Of a DNA stretch of 64,000 nt, positions 1 to 7,416 are shown piece after piece. The stretch is taken from assembly GCA_016207165.1 (NCBI GenBank), contig JACQQD010000012.1, positions 1 to 64,000 on the forward strand, in the 5' to 3' direction. The notes under the pieces were generated by a model. That model saw nothing but the letters and a program-made list of their open reading frames with translations, was not told where the DNA came from and ran no database searches. Both the position numbers and the translations under genes were made by a program. Within the stretch, counting starts at the first letter, position 1. Each line of letters starts with the position of its first letter. The stretch is from Microcaldota archaeon (GTDB lineage: Archaea > Micrarchaeota > Micrarchaeia > Norongarragalinales > Norongarragalinaceae).

Positions 1-247
1 AAGACAAAAGGGCGGCGGAACCCGTGGTCATGAAACGCTTTTTTCCCTCAAGAAACGCCGGAGCCACCAACCCGTTGGACGACAACAAAGAAACGGCGTC
101 GTACACCGTCCGGCGGTGGATGCCGGTGAACTGGGCCAAGCGTTCGGCGGTGGACGGGCCCAGTTCAGCCAGCGCCGCATAAATGCGGGCCTCCAGCTCG
201 CCCAAACCCAGCCGTCGGAGCGCCGAAATGCCCTCTTGAAATTCCAC
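1..247 (-). CDS. TrmB-family transcriptional regulator, N-terminal part (runs off left edge)
   Basis: A GTG-initiated minus-strand frame starts at 247 and continues beyond the window; 82 codons are visible. The reading LGLGELEARIYAALAELG followed by a winged-helix segment (TAERLAQFTGIHRRTVYDAV) is the usual N-terminal DNA-binding domain of TrmB-type archaeal regulators. A run of G lies about 6 nt upstream of the GTG. The TATA-like stretch at 266-279 is about 25 nt upstream, so the mRNA may be nearly leaderless. The gene is divergent from the small membrane protein at 333-638 and probably shares its promoter. The effector-binding domain lies outside the window, so the ligand is unknown. Confidence 0.75.
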   Translation of the reverse strand, partial: MEFQEGISALRRLGLGELEARIYAALAELGPSTAERLAQFTGIHRRTVYDAVSLLSSNGLVAPAFLEGKKRFMTTGSAALLS

Positions 248-265
248 AAAACCCCCAAAGAAGCC

Positions 266-279
266 GATATTTATATTTG
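266..279. promoter_or_regulatory. Shared divergent TATA box
   Basis: GATATTTATATTTG is AT-rich inside GC-rich surroundings and nearly symmetrical. It is positioned about 25 nt from the minus-strand GTG at 247 and about 55 nt from the plus-strand ATG at 333. It could therefore serve both divergent genes. Confidence 0.5.
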
Positions 280-332
280 TGGTGGTTTATCCCCCACAAT
301 CCAAGAAAAGCCGTCCGGACCAGTTTCATGGC

Positions 333-638
333 ATGGACGCCGTCATTTCCGGGAGTGGGTGGGAACACCATGCACTGGTATTTTTCGCGTTGATGCTGAC
401 CGTGGGCTTTGTTTCCGGTGAATCGCTTTCCGAAAACCCGGCGGTAGTGGCCGCTGGGCTTTTCATGGCAGTTCCCTCGGCCCTGCTTGGCGTGATCGGC
501 GCCACGGCGCCTCTGTTGGCCCCCGTGGCCTTCATCATCATGGTAGGGTACCTGTTCAATGGATATCGCGCGGCGTGGGGAGACGCGGGGTTCATGGTCA
601 TTGCCGGAAGCTTTCTTGCACTGGTAGCCGGGGTCTAA
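333..638 (+). CDS. Small three-helix membrane protein (copy A)
   Basis: A 101-aa protein starting at ATG 333, with three strongly hydrophobic segments at about residues 14-30, 37-70 and 80-101. An in-frame GTG at 279 lies almost on the TATA box, so I prefer 333. The segment LLAPVAFIIMVGYL and the glycine/valine-ending last helix resemble the proteins at 2449-2763 and 18829-19128 (LLAPLAALAFLWWL, LLTPLAALAVLAYL). This suggests a paralogous family. It is divergent from a TrmB-type regulator, and its stop overlaps the stop of the convergent HTH-ferritin gene. Function unknown. Confidence 0.65.
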   Translation: MDAVISGSGWEHHALVFFALMLTVGFVSGESLSENPAVVAAGLFMAVPSALLGVIGATAPLLAPVAFIIMVGYLFNGYRAAWGDAGFMVIAGSFLALVAGV

Positions 639-1375
639 GCTTTTTGTTCTTCAATCACGCGTTGCAACCCTTTGAGCAAAAGCACGTGCTTGCGTTCGTC
701 GGCTTCCACGGATTCAATCAAGAGCCTTGCCGCCGGGCCGAGCCGGGCTTTGAGGGGCCCCAGGTCCGCTTCGTCGGCGGCTTCTTCTTGTTGGATCATT
801 TTGTCCACCGCTTCCTTGGACGGCAGTTTCACGTCGAAGAAGGATTCGGGCTCTTCCAAGTGGTGAATCAATACGGACACGGTATCCGCGTGCCGCAGCG
901 AATCCGAAGCGATCTGCCGGAACATGGTCTGAATCAGTTCGTCCTCGCAGGATTGTGCGAATCGCATGCTTTCCGAGGCGGCGTGCTGTTCTTCTTCCAA
1001 CCGGTCACGCAACAACAACAAGTATTTCCGACGCGAACCTTCGTAGGACAAGCTGGATGACGGGGATTTGGGAATTTCGGAAACCTGGATTTTTTCCGCG
1101 GTTTTCAGAAGCAACGTCGCCGCATTCTTGCCGGGTTTTCCACTGGCGCGAAGCAGTTCGTCGGCCAGCTTCTTGACGTGCGCCATGTTTTGCTTGTCGT
1201 GTTCGATGTCCACAGCCAGCTTACCGCCGCGTTTTCCGGACACGTACTGGGAAACGGCGGGGGCCGTCACTCCTAAGACTTTGGCAGCTTTGGCCCTGGA
1301 AAGTCCCTTGCTTAACACCAGTTCCTTGGCTACGCAGGCGCGGACCGATTGAAGAATGGATTCCGTTGACGTCAT
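635..1375 (-). CDS. HTH regulator fused to a ferritin-like domain (candidate iron or redox sensor)
   Basis: 246 aa. Residues about 1-95 are an XRE/COG2522-like helix-turn-helix region (AAKVLGVTAPAVSQYVSGKR). Residues about 115-240 look like a ferritin/rubrerythrin-type helical bundle, with ExxH motifs in RLEEEQHA near the start and in EADERKHV near the end. The middle helix has SDSLRHAD, where one expected carboxylate is replaced. The gene is divergent from the 51-aa ORF and the FTR1 iron permease at 1632, with palindromes in the shared promoter at 1416-1456. Known fact: ferritin-like folds bind di-iron centres. Inference: metal occupancy of the C-terminal domain controls DNA binding. The domain fold is read from motifs only. 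Confidence 0.65.
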   Translation of the reverse strand: MTSTESILQSVRACVAKELVLSKGLSRAKAAKVLGVTAPAVSQYVSGKRGGKLAVDIEHDKQNMAHVKKLADELLRASGKPGKNAATLLLKTAEKIQVSEIPKSPSSSLSYEGSRRKYLLLLRDRLEEEQHAASESMRFAQSCEDELIQTMFRQIASDSLRHADTVSVLIHHLEEPESFFDVKLPSKEAVDKMIQQEEAADEADLGPLKARLGPAARLLIESVEADERKHVLLLKGLQRVIEEQKA

Positions 1376-1415
1376 GAGCGCTTACCTAACAGCGTTTTTG
1401 ATTGGATTCACATTG

Positions 1416-1456
1416 TAACGTCGTTATCCTTTTAAATGTTCTTAACAATGGTTAAG
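1416..1456. promoter_or_regulatory. Iron-module promoter: TATA box flanked by two palindromes
   Basis: TAAC-GTC-GTTA occupies 1416-1426, the TATA-like TTTTAAA 1430-1436, and the perfect palindrome CTTAAC-AATG-GTTAAG 1441-1456. Both palindromes share a TAAC/GTTA core and bracket the TATA box, an arrangement expected for a repressor. A further TAAC half-site lies near 1387, close to the start of the divergent regulator. The likely ligand is the HTH-ferritin protein at 635-1375. Confidence 0.6.
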
Positions 1457-1466
1457 TCCGGTTTTC

Positions 1467-1622
1467 ATGCGCGGGCACTCTGAAGTCATGTACCTGGAAA
1501 TGGTGGCCATGGCCATCGGCGGGTGGCTGATGTACACCGGTGACTTGATCACCGGCGGCATCTTGTTTGTCATCGGAGCCGCCGTACATTTTGGCTTGGG
1601 CGGCTTTGCCACCGGGTTTTGA
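1467..1622 (+). CDS. 51-residue hydrophobic peptide upstream of FTR1
   Basis: ATG 1467 opens a 51-codon frame, with an alternative in-frame ATG at 1488. Most of the product is hydrophobic and glycine-rich (GGILFVIGAAVHFGLGGF) and forms one or two membrane segments. It ends 9 nt before the FTR1 start at 1632 and begins about 30 nt after the TATA box at 1430, so it is the first gene of the iron operon. No family recognised. It may be a small permease partner or simply a coupled leader ORF. Confidence 0.5.
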   Translation: MRGHSEVMYLEMVAMAIGGWLMYTGDLITGGILFVIGAAVHFGLGGFATGF

Positions 1623-1631
1623 GGGAATGAA

Positions 1632-2444
1632 ATGGTTTCCGCGTTCGTCATTCCGTTCCGAGAAACGCTTGAGGCCACGCTGATTGTCGGCGTAGTCTTG
1701 GCGTATTTGCACAAGACGAACAACCAATCCCTATCCAGACACGTGTTTTTTGGGGTGGCCGCCGCCATCGTCGCGAGCGTCTTGACGGCCATCGGGTTCC
1801 AGGTGTTTGCCGGGGGCTTCTCCGGAGCCAACGAGCAAATCTTTGAAGGCGCGACCATGTTTTTGGCTGCCGGCGTCTTGACGTACGTCATCTTCTGGAT
1901 GGCGGCCCAAACCCAATTCTCCAAAAGAATCGAGCAGAAAGTCGATGAGCACCTGACTTCTGGAAAAGTTCTTGGATTGACGGCGTTGTCGTTTTTCGCA
2001 GTATACCGGGAAGGCGTGGAAACGATTTTGTTCATGGGGGCGACGCTTTTTGCCGCCGGCGGACACTTGGACGTGCCATTCGCTTTGGCGGGCGTCTTGA
2101 CCGCGGCGGGCATTGGCTTTTTGGTGTTCAAGTCTGCGCTTCGCTTCCAGCTCAAAACCATCTTCAACGCCACCAGCATTTTGTTGTTGCTGTTTGCCGC
2201 CGGCTTGACCGCGCACGGGGTTCACGAATTTCAGGAAGCCAACGTGTTGCCGACACCGCTTGGAAAAGTGTGGGACACCAACTGGCTTTTGGACGAAAAA
2301 AGCACGGCGGGCACGTTTGCCAAGGCGTTGTTCGGCTACAACGCCGACCCATTTGAATTGGAGGTCGGGGCGTACGCCGCCTACCTGGTGCTAGTCGGCG
2401 TTGCGTACTTGCATTGGGTCCGACCCAAAGCCAAGCCGACTTGA
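1632..2444 (+). CDS. FTR1-family iron permease
   Basis: 270-aa polytopic membrane protein. It carries two copies of the FTR1 R-E-x-x-E signature: RETLE near residue 10, in the first helix, and REGVE near residue 125. Members of this family move iron across the cytoplasmic membrane using these glutamates. About seven hydrophobic segments are visible, which is normal for the family. The start ATG 1632 follows a weak GAGGGAATGAA ribosome site. It is co-directional with the 51-aa ORF and divergent from the HTH-ferritin regulator, which suggests iron-dependent control. No multicopper ferroxidase is visible in the window. Confidence 0.88.
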   Translation: MVSAFVIPFRETLEATLIVGVVLAYLHKTNNQSLSRHVFFGVAAAIVASVLTAIGFQVFAGGFSGANEQIFEGATMFLAAGVLTYVIFWMAAQTQFSKRIEQKVDEHLTSGKVLGLTALSFFAVYREGVETILFMGATLFAAGGHLDVPFALAGVLTAAGIGFLVFKSALRFQLKTIFNATSILLLLFAAGLTAHGVHEFQEANVLPTPLGKVWDTNWLLDEKSTAGTFAKALFGYNADPFELEVGAYAAYLVLVGVAYLHWVRPKAKPT

Positions 2445-2448
2445 GAAC

Positions 2449-2763
2449 CTAGACACCCAAAAACATGATGAGGGCACCCGAAAAAATGCCCCAGTAAATG
2501 GCCTCGCCCAGCGTATCTTTTAGGAAGACCAGCCACCAGAGAAACGCCAGCGCCGCCAAGGGTGCCAAGAGGCCGCCGGAAGCCGTGGTGACCACTTTGA
2601 CCACCATCATGGGAATGGCGGCAAGCATGCCCAGCGACCAAATCCAGAAGCTCTGCGACGCGGAGACGCCGTGGACGTACATGTCGGACGCGACCAGAAT
2701 GAAAATCAGGGACAAAAACGTCCCCAACGGAAATCCGTCCCGCAAATCCACCATTTGTTTCAC
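2449..2763 (-). CDS. Small three-helix membrane protein (copy B)
   Basis: 104 aa from a GTG at 2763; an in-frame ATG at 2754 is an alternative. Three hydrophobic segments are separated by short loops. The C-terminal half (GGLLAPLAALAFLWWLVFLK, then a helix ending FLGV) aligns by eye with the protein at 18829-19128 along its whole length, including W-W-L/M-G-M/F in the middle. It resembles copy A less closely. It is divergent from the TrmB-type regulator at 2852, with a perfect inverted repeat between them. It converges on FTR1 with a 4-nt gap. Function unknown. Confidence 0.65.
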   Translation of the reverse strand: MKQMVDLRDGFPLGTFLSLIFILVASDMYVHGVSASQSFWIWSLGMLAAIPMMVVKVVTTASGGLLAPLAALAFLWWLVFLKDTLGEAIYWGIFSGALIMFLGV

Positions 2764-2799
2764 TTAAAAGTAGTTACATCTGATTTTGATTAAGAGAAT

Positions 2800-2820
2800 T
2801 TGTCCTCCTGAAAAGGACAA
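2800..2820. promoter_or_regulatory. Inverted repeat TTGTCCT-N7-AGGACAA (candidate operator)
   Basis: A perfect 7-bp inverted repeat with 7-nt spacer lies between the divergent genes at 2763(-) and 2852(+). A TATA-like TTTTTATTTAA follows at 2822-2832, about 25 nt before the GTG at 2852. This is a natural target for the neighbouring TrmB-type protein. Confidence 0.55.
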
Positions 2821-2851
2821 CGTTTTTATTTAACTCATCCGTGGGCAGTGG

Positions 2852-3601
2852 GTGGAGAAGCTGGACGCCGACCAATGGCAGACCCTGAAAGGCTTGGGGC
2901 TGACGGACAACGAAGTGCGCACGTATTTGGCGCTTTTGGAGCAAGGCGCCACGACCGTCGGCCCCCTGGTGCCGAAAACGCAGATGCACCGCTCGCGCGT
3001 GTACGCTTCCCTGGAGCGGTTGGTGGAAAAGGGGTTCGTCTCCGTCATCCGGAAAAGCCAGAAACACATCTACCAGGCGTTGGCGCCGGAATCGTTGCTG
3101 GAAATGTTGGAGGAGAAAAAGCGGGGCGTCACGGAACTCTTGCCTGCGCTTTCCGCCATGGCGACGCCCAGCGTCCTGTCGGCGGCCATGTACGAGGGCA
3201 TTCCGGCGATGAAGGCGGTGCGCATGAAGCTCTTGTCGGAAATGAAGGCCGGGGAAACCCTGCTGGTGCAGGGTGCGCCAAGCCTTGGCAACAAGCGCAT
3301 CGAGGCGTGGTACCTGGAGTTTCACCGCCAACGCGAGAGAAAGGGCGTGAACGTCAAGATTTTGTACAACGCGGACGCGCGGCAATACGGCGAAAAACGG
3401 TTGAAGTTGTTCAAGCGCCTGCAGTGCCGGTACATGGAGGAAAAAACGGTGACCCCCGCTTGGGTGGACGTCTTCTCGGACTCCATCATGATCGTTGTGT
3501 TCAAGCCGCCGGTAATTAGCTTCGTGGTCAAAGACCGGGGATTGCGGGATAGTTTTGCCGCCTTTTTTGACGTGCTTTGGAAGAATGCGGCGCGGCGGTA
3601 G
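2852..3601 (+). CDS. TrmB-family transcriptional regulator
   Basis: 249 aa from a GTG at 2852. Residues about 5-75 form the TrmB winged helix (LGLTDNEVRTYLALLEQG, then a recognition helix in MHRSRVYASLERL). After a short coiled linker, the C-terminal half has the PLD-like/effector-domain pattern of these proteins (ending in the VFSDSIMIVVFKPP and FAAFFDVLW regions). Known members sense sugars or metabolites and repress or activate transporter genes. The TATA box at 2822-2832 implies a leaderless transcript. It is divergent from small membrane protein B, its likely target. Confidence 0.8.
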   Translation: MEKLDADQWQTLKGLGLTDNEVRTYLALLEQGATTVGPLVPKTQMHRSRVYASLERLVEKGFVSVIRKSQKHIYQALAPESLLEMLEEKKRGVTELLPALSAMATPSVLSAAMYEGIPAMKAVRMKLLSEMKAGETLLVQGAPSLGNKRIEAWYLEFHRQRERKGVNVKILYNADARQYGEKRLKLFKRLQCRYMEEKTVTPAWVDVFSDSIMIVVFKPPVISFVVKDRGLRDSFAAFFDVLWKNAARR

Positions 3602-3641
3602 TATAAATCCGAGACGCTTAAAACCAAATGGCAACACCTGC

Positions 3642-3992
3642 ATGAATCCCGTGAAATGCCGGCTTTGGAAAGCGGACCTAAAACCCGAAGACCTTCGACT
3701 CAAGGAACGCTTTGAATTGGTTACCACGTACTTCAAAGACGATGACTGGTGGCGGTATTTGCTGAAGTGCCGGGAATGCGGGCAATTGTACTTTTTTGAA
3801 TTCTATGAGGAACGGGATTGGGAGAAAGGCAACGATCCCCAGTATAGCGTCTGGATTCCCGTGGCATCCGGGGAAGAAGGCAAGGAAATGGCGCACAAGT
3901 CCAAAGCCGAACTGCGCACCGTCGTGCCGCGCATTCAAAGCGATTGGCCGGCAGACCAAGAAAAAAAGGACGTTCGGTGGATCAGGGAATGA
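3642..3992 (+). CDS. Conserved-looking 116-aa protein with CxxC motif
   Basis: 116 aa from ATG 3642, with a TATA box (GTATAAAT) at 3601-3608. The protein is charged and aromatic-rich, with VKCRLW near the N-terminus and a CRECG knuckle in the middle followed by LYFFEFYEE. Two further ligands for a full zinc ribbon are not obvious. Its stop overlaps the next start as ATGA, so it is translationally coupled to the HD hydrolase. I do not recognise the family. Its role could be linked to nucleotide or stress signalling through its partner. Confidence 0.55.
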   Translation: MNPVKCRLWKADLKPEDLRLKERFELVTTYFKDDDWWRYLLKCRECGQLYFFEFYEERDWEKGNDPQYSVWIPVASGEEGKEMAHKSKAELRTVVPRIQSDWPADQEKKDVRWIRE

Positions 3993-4543
3993 AAAAAACT
4001 CCCAAGGACATCGTCGAGAAAGCCGCCCGAATTGCCGTGGTCGCGCACGCGAAGCAAAAACGCAAAGGCGACGGCTCGCCCTACATCGTGCACCCCTTCA
4101 GGGTGGCGTTAAAGCTTGCTCAGAACGGGTTTAGCGACGAAGTCATCGCCGCGGCGCTGGTGCACGACGTGCTGGAGGACACGACGTACCCGGAAAAAAA
4201 GCTCCGGAGAGAACTGGGCGAATCCGTGTACCGCATCGTCAAAGCCGTGACCAACGACGACTCGCTTTCCTGGGAGGAAAAAAAGAGGAAATACGTGCAA
4301 ACCGTGCGCGCCGGGCCCGCGGGCGCCAAAGCCGTATGCGTGGCGGACAAAATCCACAACATGGAAAGCCTGTTAACCGATTACCAAAAACAAGGCCCCG
4401 CCATTTGGAAGAAGTTCAACCGGGGCAAGAAACAGAAAAAGTGGTTTGAACGCATGGTGCTTGAAATGCTTCGGGAAACATTCAAGCACCCGCTGGTGGA
4501 TGAATACGCACAACTCATTGAAAGGGAAGAAAAACTCAAGTAA
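3989..4543 (+). CDS. RelA/SpoT-type HD-domain hydrolase (MESH1-like)
   Basis: 184 aa from ATG 3989, overlapping the previous stop. The HD metal-site residues typical of (p)ppGpp hydrolases are in order: YIVHPFRVA (first His), ALVHDVLEDT (His-Asp plus Glu-Asp), and VADKIHNM (last Asp). Length fits a stand-alone hydrolase (small alarmone hydrolase/MESH1) without synthetase or TGS domains. Known members remove the 3'-pyrophosphate of (p)ppGpp or act on NADPH. The archaeal substrate is uncertain. Confidence 0.75.
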   Translation: MKKTPKDIVEKAARIAVVAHAKQKRKGDGSPYIVHPFRVALKLAQNGFSDEVIAAALVHDVLEDTTYPEKKLRRELGESVYRIVKAVTNDDSLSWEEKKRKYVQTVRAGPAGAKAVCVADKIHNMESLLTDYQKQGPAIWKKFNRGKKQKKWFERMVLEMLRETFKHPLVDEYAQLIEREEKLK

Positions 4544-4657
4544 AAGGGGCTCCCGAAATTCAGTGCGGACAAAGGGGACCCGAAACCCTAAATAAACGCG
4601 GACGCCTAGAACGTATTCGGAAACGTTTTTTGTTGGCTTGAAGGGTTAGTGAAGGAC

Positions 4658-7402
4658 ATGGCGGAAAAATCAAAGGCCTTGTACGAGTTTAGAAAACAAG
4701 TCAAGGCCCTCAAAGAGTACCGCGGACGCGGGACGGAACTGGTCACCGTGTACATCACTCCGGGGTACCCCATCCACGAAATCGCGTCCAAACTCCGCGA
4801 CGAATACGGGCAGGCCGGCAACATCAAATCCAAGACCACCCAGAAAAACGTGCAAGGAGCGCTGGAACGCATCCTGAATCATTTGAAGACGTTCAAGAAA
4901 ACGCCGGAAAACGGGGTGGCCTTGTTCGCCGGCAACATTTCGGAGAAAGAGGGCCGCACCGACATCCAACTGTTCACCATCGAGCCGCCCATGCCGCTTC
5001 ACACGCAATTCTACCGGTGCGAAAGCATCTTCGTGACTGAACCGCTGGAGGAGCTCTCCGAGAAAACAGATTCATACGGGTTGGTGGTTTTGGATGGAAA
5101 GGAAGCCACCATCGCGGTTCTGGCAGGAAAGAAAATCAACGTGATCAAGCACGTGCACACCACGGCCCACCAAAAAGTGGCAAAGGGGGGGCAATGCATC
5201 CATGAAAGCGAGTTGGTGACGCTTGCGGATGGGTCCATCGTCCCCATTCTGGAAGCCACCGAAAAATGTGACTTGGCAAGCCTTGACTTTGCCTCTCAAA
5301 AAACGCTAATGGCCAACTGCGACGCCGTATTCAGGCGTCAAGCACAAAAAGCGTACATTTTGACGACCAAAAACCCGAAGACAACGATTCAAACAACGCC
5401 GGAACACGTTTTCTTCGTCATCGGGTCAGAAGGCATTGCGGAGAAACACGTAGAAAACCTCAAAGTCGGCGACCGACTGGTAAGCGTACGGGAAATTGCA
5501 GCACCGCTTGCAAGCTACGTACGCCTGGAAGCCTGCATCCCGCTGAGCACCCCCACGTTAAACGCCGCCGGATGCAACACGCTAACTATGATTCGGCAGC
5601 AACGGGGATTGCGTCAAAAAGACGTGGCCCGGTCAATCCAAACTGACCAAATGTCCGTTTCAGAACTTGAACGTGGAACGGCTAACTTCAAGAAAGAACG
5701 GCTAGCCCGAATCCTTTTATTCTACGGTTTGGACGAAGGGAAATTTTATTCAAAGTACGTTGTACAAAAGCCGTTAATCCAATTCCCGGAAACACTTAAC
5801 CCGCCTTTGGCGCAAATGCTCGGCTACCTCATCGGCGATGGGACACACGACGGAAACCGGTTCATTTTTTACGAACCGGATCGGCAATGCGTCCTGCACT
5901 ACAAGCAATTAATTGAGAACACATTTGGCGTCAAGTGTAAAGTTAAGCCAAAGCCGCACCGCGGGTACCATGAGTTGCGGGCCTACAGCAAGTATCTGGT
6001 TGAAGCCATTGAAACGCTCTTTCCGGAAGCCCTCGATAAAAAAGTACCCCGTAAAGTCATGCAGTCCCCCAGCGACGTCACCGCCGCTTTTGCAAAAGGC
6101 CTGTTTGATGCCGAGGGAAGCGTCGGCAGCGGACGCGTGGCCATTGCCATGGCCAACAAGCAAGTCATCCACGTCTTGCACGCCTTGTTGCTCCGCCAAG
6201 GCATCATTTCAAGCGTCGGACCCAAAAAAGCCAAACACCAGCCTCAATACCAGCTGGAAGTCAACGACTACACTTCCCTAAAGCGATTCGCGGAAGTGAT
6301 TGGCTTTTCTCACGATAGAAAACAACGCGCGTTGTACGCCGTTTTGGCCCGAAAAACGAATAGGAACTATACCGACCAGATTCCATTGAATGGCCGCCTC
6401 GTTTCCAGATTGGCAAAACAAATGGGACTGCGTCACGCCCGATTCAAGGGGTTGCCGGGTTTCCTTAATGGACAGCGAAACATCAGTCGCGAGATTTTCG
6501 CAAACCGCGTGCTCCCCGTTTTCAAGACTCAACTCCAGCGTTTAAGCGAAACACAAGACCTGGAAGACCCAAAGACCCAAGAAGCCCAGCGCATCCTCGA
6601 ATTCCTGGAAAAAACAGCCTCTGGAACCGTCATTCCAGCTATCCTGGCCAAAAAAACCAGCGTCAAACCCACCGGACAATTCATTGACTTGACGATACCT
6701 CAAACCCAAAACTTCATCGTTAACGGGCTGGTCGTCCACAACAGCGCCGCGCGGTACGACCGCCTGCACACCGAAGCCGTGGAATACTATTACAAGCGAA
6801 TCGGAGAAGCCATGGACGCGTTCTTGAACGTGAAAAACTTCAAGGGCGTCATCGTCGGCGGACCGGGGCCCACGAAAGAGAATTTCCTGAAAGCCAACGC
6901 ATTCAATTACCAACTCAACGTCTTGGGCACCGTGGACACAGGGTACACGGACGAATACGGCTTGCGCGAGTTGCTGGAGAAAGGCCAGGATTTAATTGCC
7001 CAACAGGAATCCGTCAAGGAAAAACAACTCATCGACCGCTTCATGAAGGAAGTCTCCACCAACGGTTTGGCGGCGTACGGCTATACGGACATCAAGCAAA
7101 AACTGGAGAACCACCAATTGGAGGCGTTGCTGGTCTCCGAGGATCTGGACTTGATGCAATTTGACGCGGTTTGCTCGCAATGCGGGAAAGTGCGGACGGT
7201 GTTCGGCGAAAAATTCGAGGAAAGCGAGTGCTCCTGCGGCGGCAAGTACAGACTGAAAAGCGATACGCACGCCTCCAACGCCCTGATCGAGGAAGCCGAA
7301 CGCCAAAACGTTCCCGTGGAACTCATTTCGCGGGACACGGCGGAAGGCGCCACGTTCTACGCCACCTTCAAGGGATTGGGCGCGTTTTTGCGATACCGGT
7401 AG
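4658..7402 (+). CDS. prf1: Peptide chain release factor aRF1, interrupted by an intein
   Basis: 914-aa precursor; removing the 516-residue intein leaves 398 aa, normal for aRF1. The N-domain has NIKS at residues 55-58 (stop-codon recognition). The M-domain has the catalytic GGQ at 177-179, which triggers peptidyl-tRNA hydrolysis. The intein starts directly after that glutamine, and the extein resumes with SAARYDRLHTEAVEYYYKR. The C-domain has two cysteine pairs (CSQC and CSCG) in a zinc ribbon. Start: ATG 4658; a GTG at 4649 would add three residues. Release activity should depend on splicing, since the GGQ loop is broken in the precursor. Upstream AT-rich CCTAAATAAACG near 4588 may be the promoter. 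Confidence 0.93.
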   Translation: MAEKSKALYEFRKQVKALKEYRGRGTELVTVYITPGYPIHEIASKLRDEYGQAGNIKSKTTQKNVQGALERILNHLKTFKKTPENGVALFAGNISEKEGRTDIQLFTIEPPMPLHTQFYRCESIFVTEPLEELSEKTDSYGLVVLDGKEATIAVLAGKKINVIKHVHTTAHQKVAKGGQCIHESELVTLADGSIVPILEATEKCDLASLDFASQKTLMANCDAVFRRQAQKAYILTTKNPKTTIQTTPEHVFFVIGSEGIAEKHVENLKVGDRLVSVREIAAPLASYVRLEACIPLSTPTLNAAGCNTLTMIRQQRGLRQKDVARSIQTDQMSVSELERGTANFKKERLARILLFYGLDEGKFYSKYVVQKPLIQFPETLNPPLAQMLGYLIGDGTHDGNRFIFYEPDRQCVLHYKQLIENTFGVKCKVKPKPHRGYHELRAYSKYLVEAIETLFPEALDKKVPRKVMQSPSDVTAAFAKGLFDAEGSVGSGRVAIAMANKQVIHVLHALLLRQGIISSVGPKKAKHQPQYQLEVNDYTSLKRFAEVIGFSHDRKQRALYAVLARKTNRNYTDQIPLNGRLVSRLAKQMGLRHARFKGLPGFLNGQRNISREIFANRVLPVFKTQLQRLSETQDLEDPKTQEAQRILEFLEKTASGTVIPAILAKKTSVKPTGQFIDLTIPQTQNFIVNGLVVHNSAARYDRLHTEAVEYYYKRIGEAMDAFLNVKNFKGVIVGGPGPTKENFLKANAFNYQLNVLGTVDTGYTDEYGLRELLEKGQDLIAQQESVKEKQLIDRFMKEVSTNGLAAYGYTDIKQKLENHQLEALLVSEDLDLMQFDAVCSQCGKVRTVFGEKFEESECSCGGKYRLKSDTHASNALIEEAERQNVPVELISRDTAEGATFYATFKGLGAFLRYR
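5195..6742 (+). mobile_element. Intein with LAGLIDADG endonuclease and internal HTH, inserted after GGQ
   Basis: 516 codons in frame. It begins with Cys (CIHESELVTLADGSIVPI, a splicing block A) and ends FIVNGLVVHN, followed by Ser +1 of the host, the residues needed for protein splicing. Two dodecapeptide motifs, LGYLIGDGT (about 5815) and GLFDAEGSV (about 6097), mark a LAGLIDADG homing endonuclease. Between splicing block B and the first dodecapeptide lies an XRE-like helix-turn-helix (about 5576-5740; IRQQRGLRQKDVARSI, then MSVSELERG). Codon choice looks less GC-biased than in the flanking exteins. Homing activity is inferred, not shown. Confidence 0.9.
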
Positions 7403-7416
7403 TCGAGTTAACCTCC

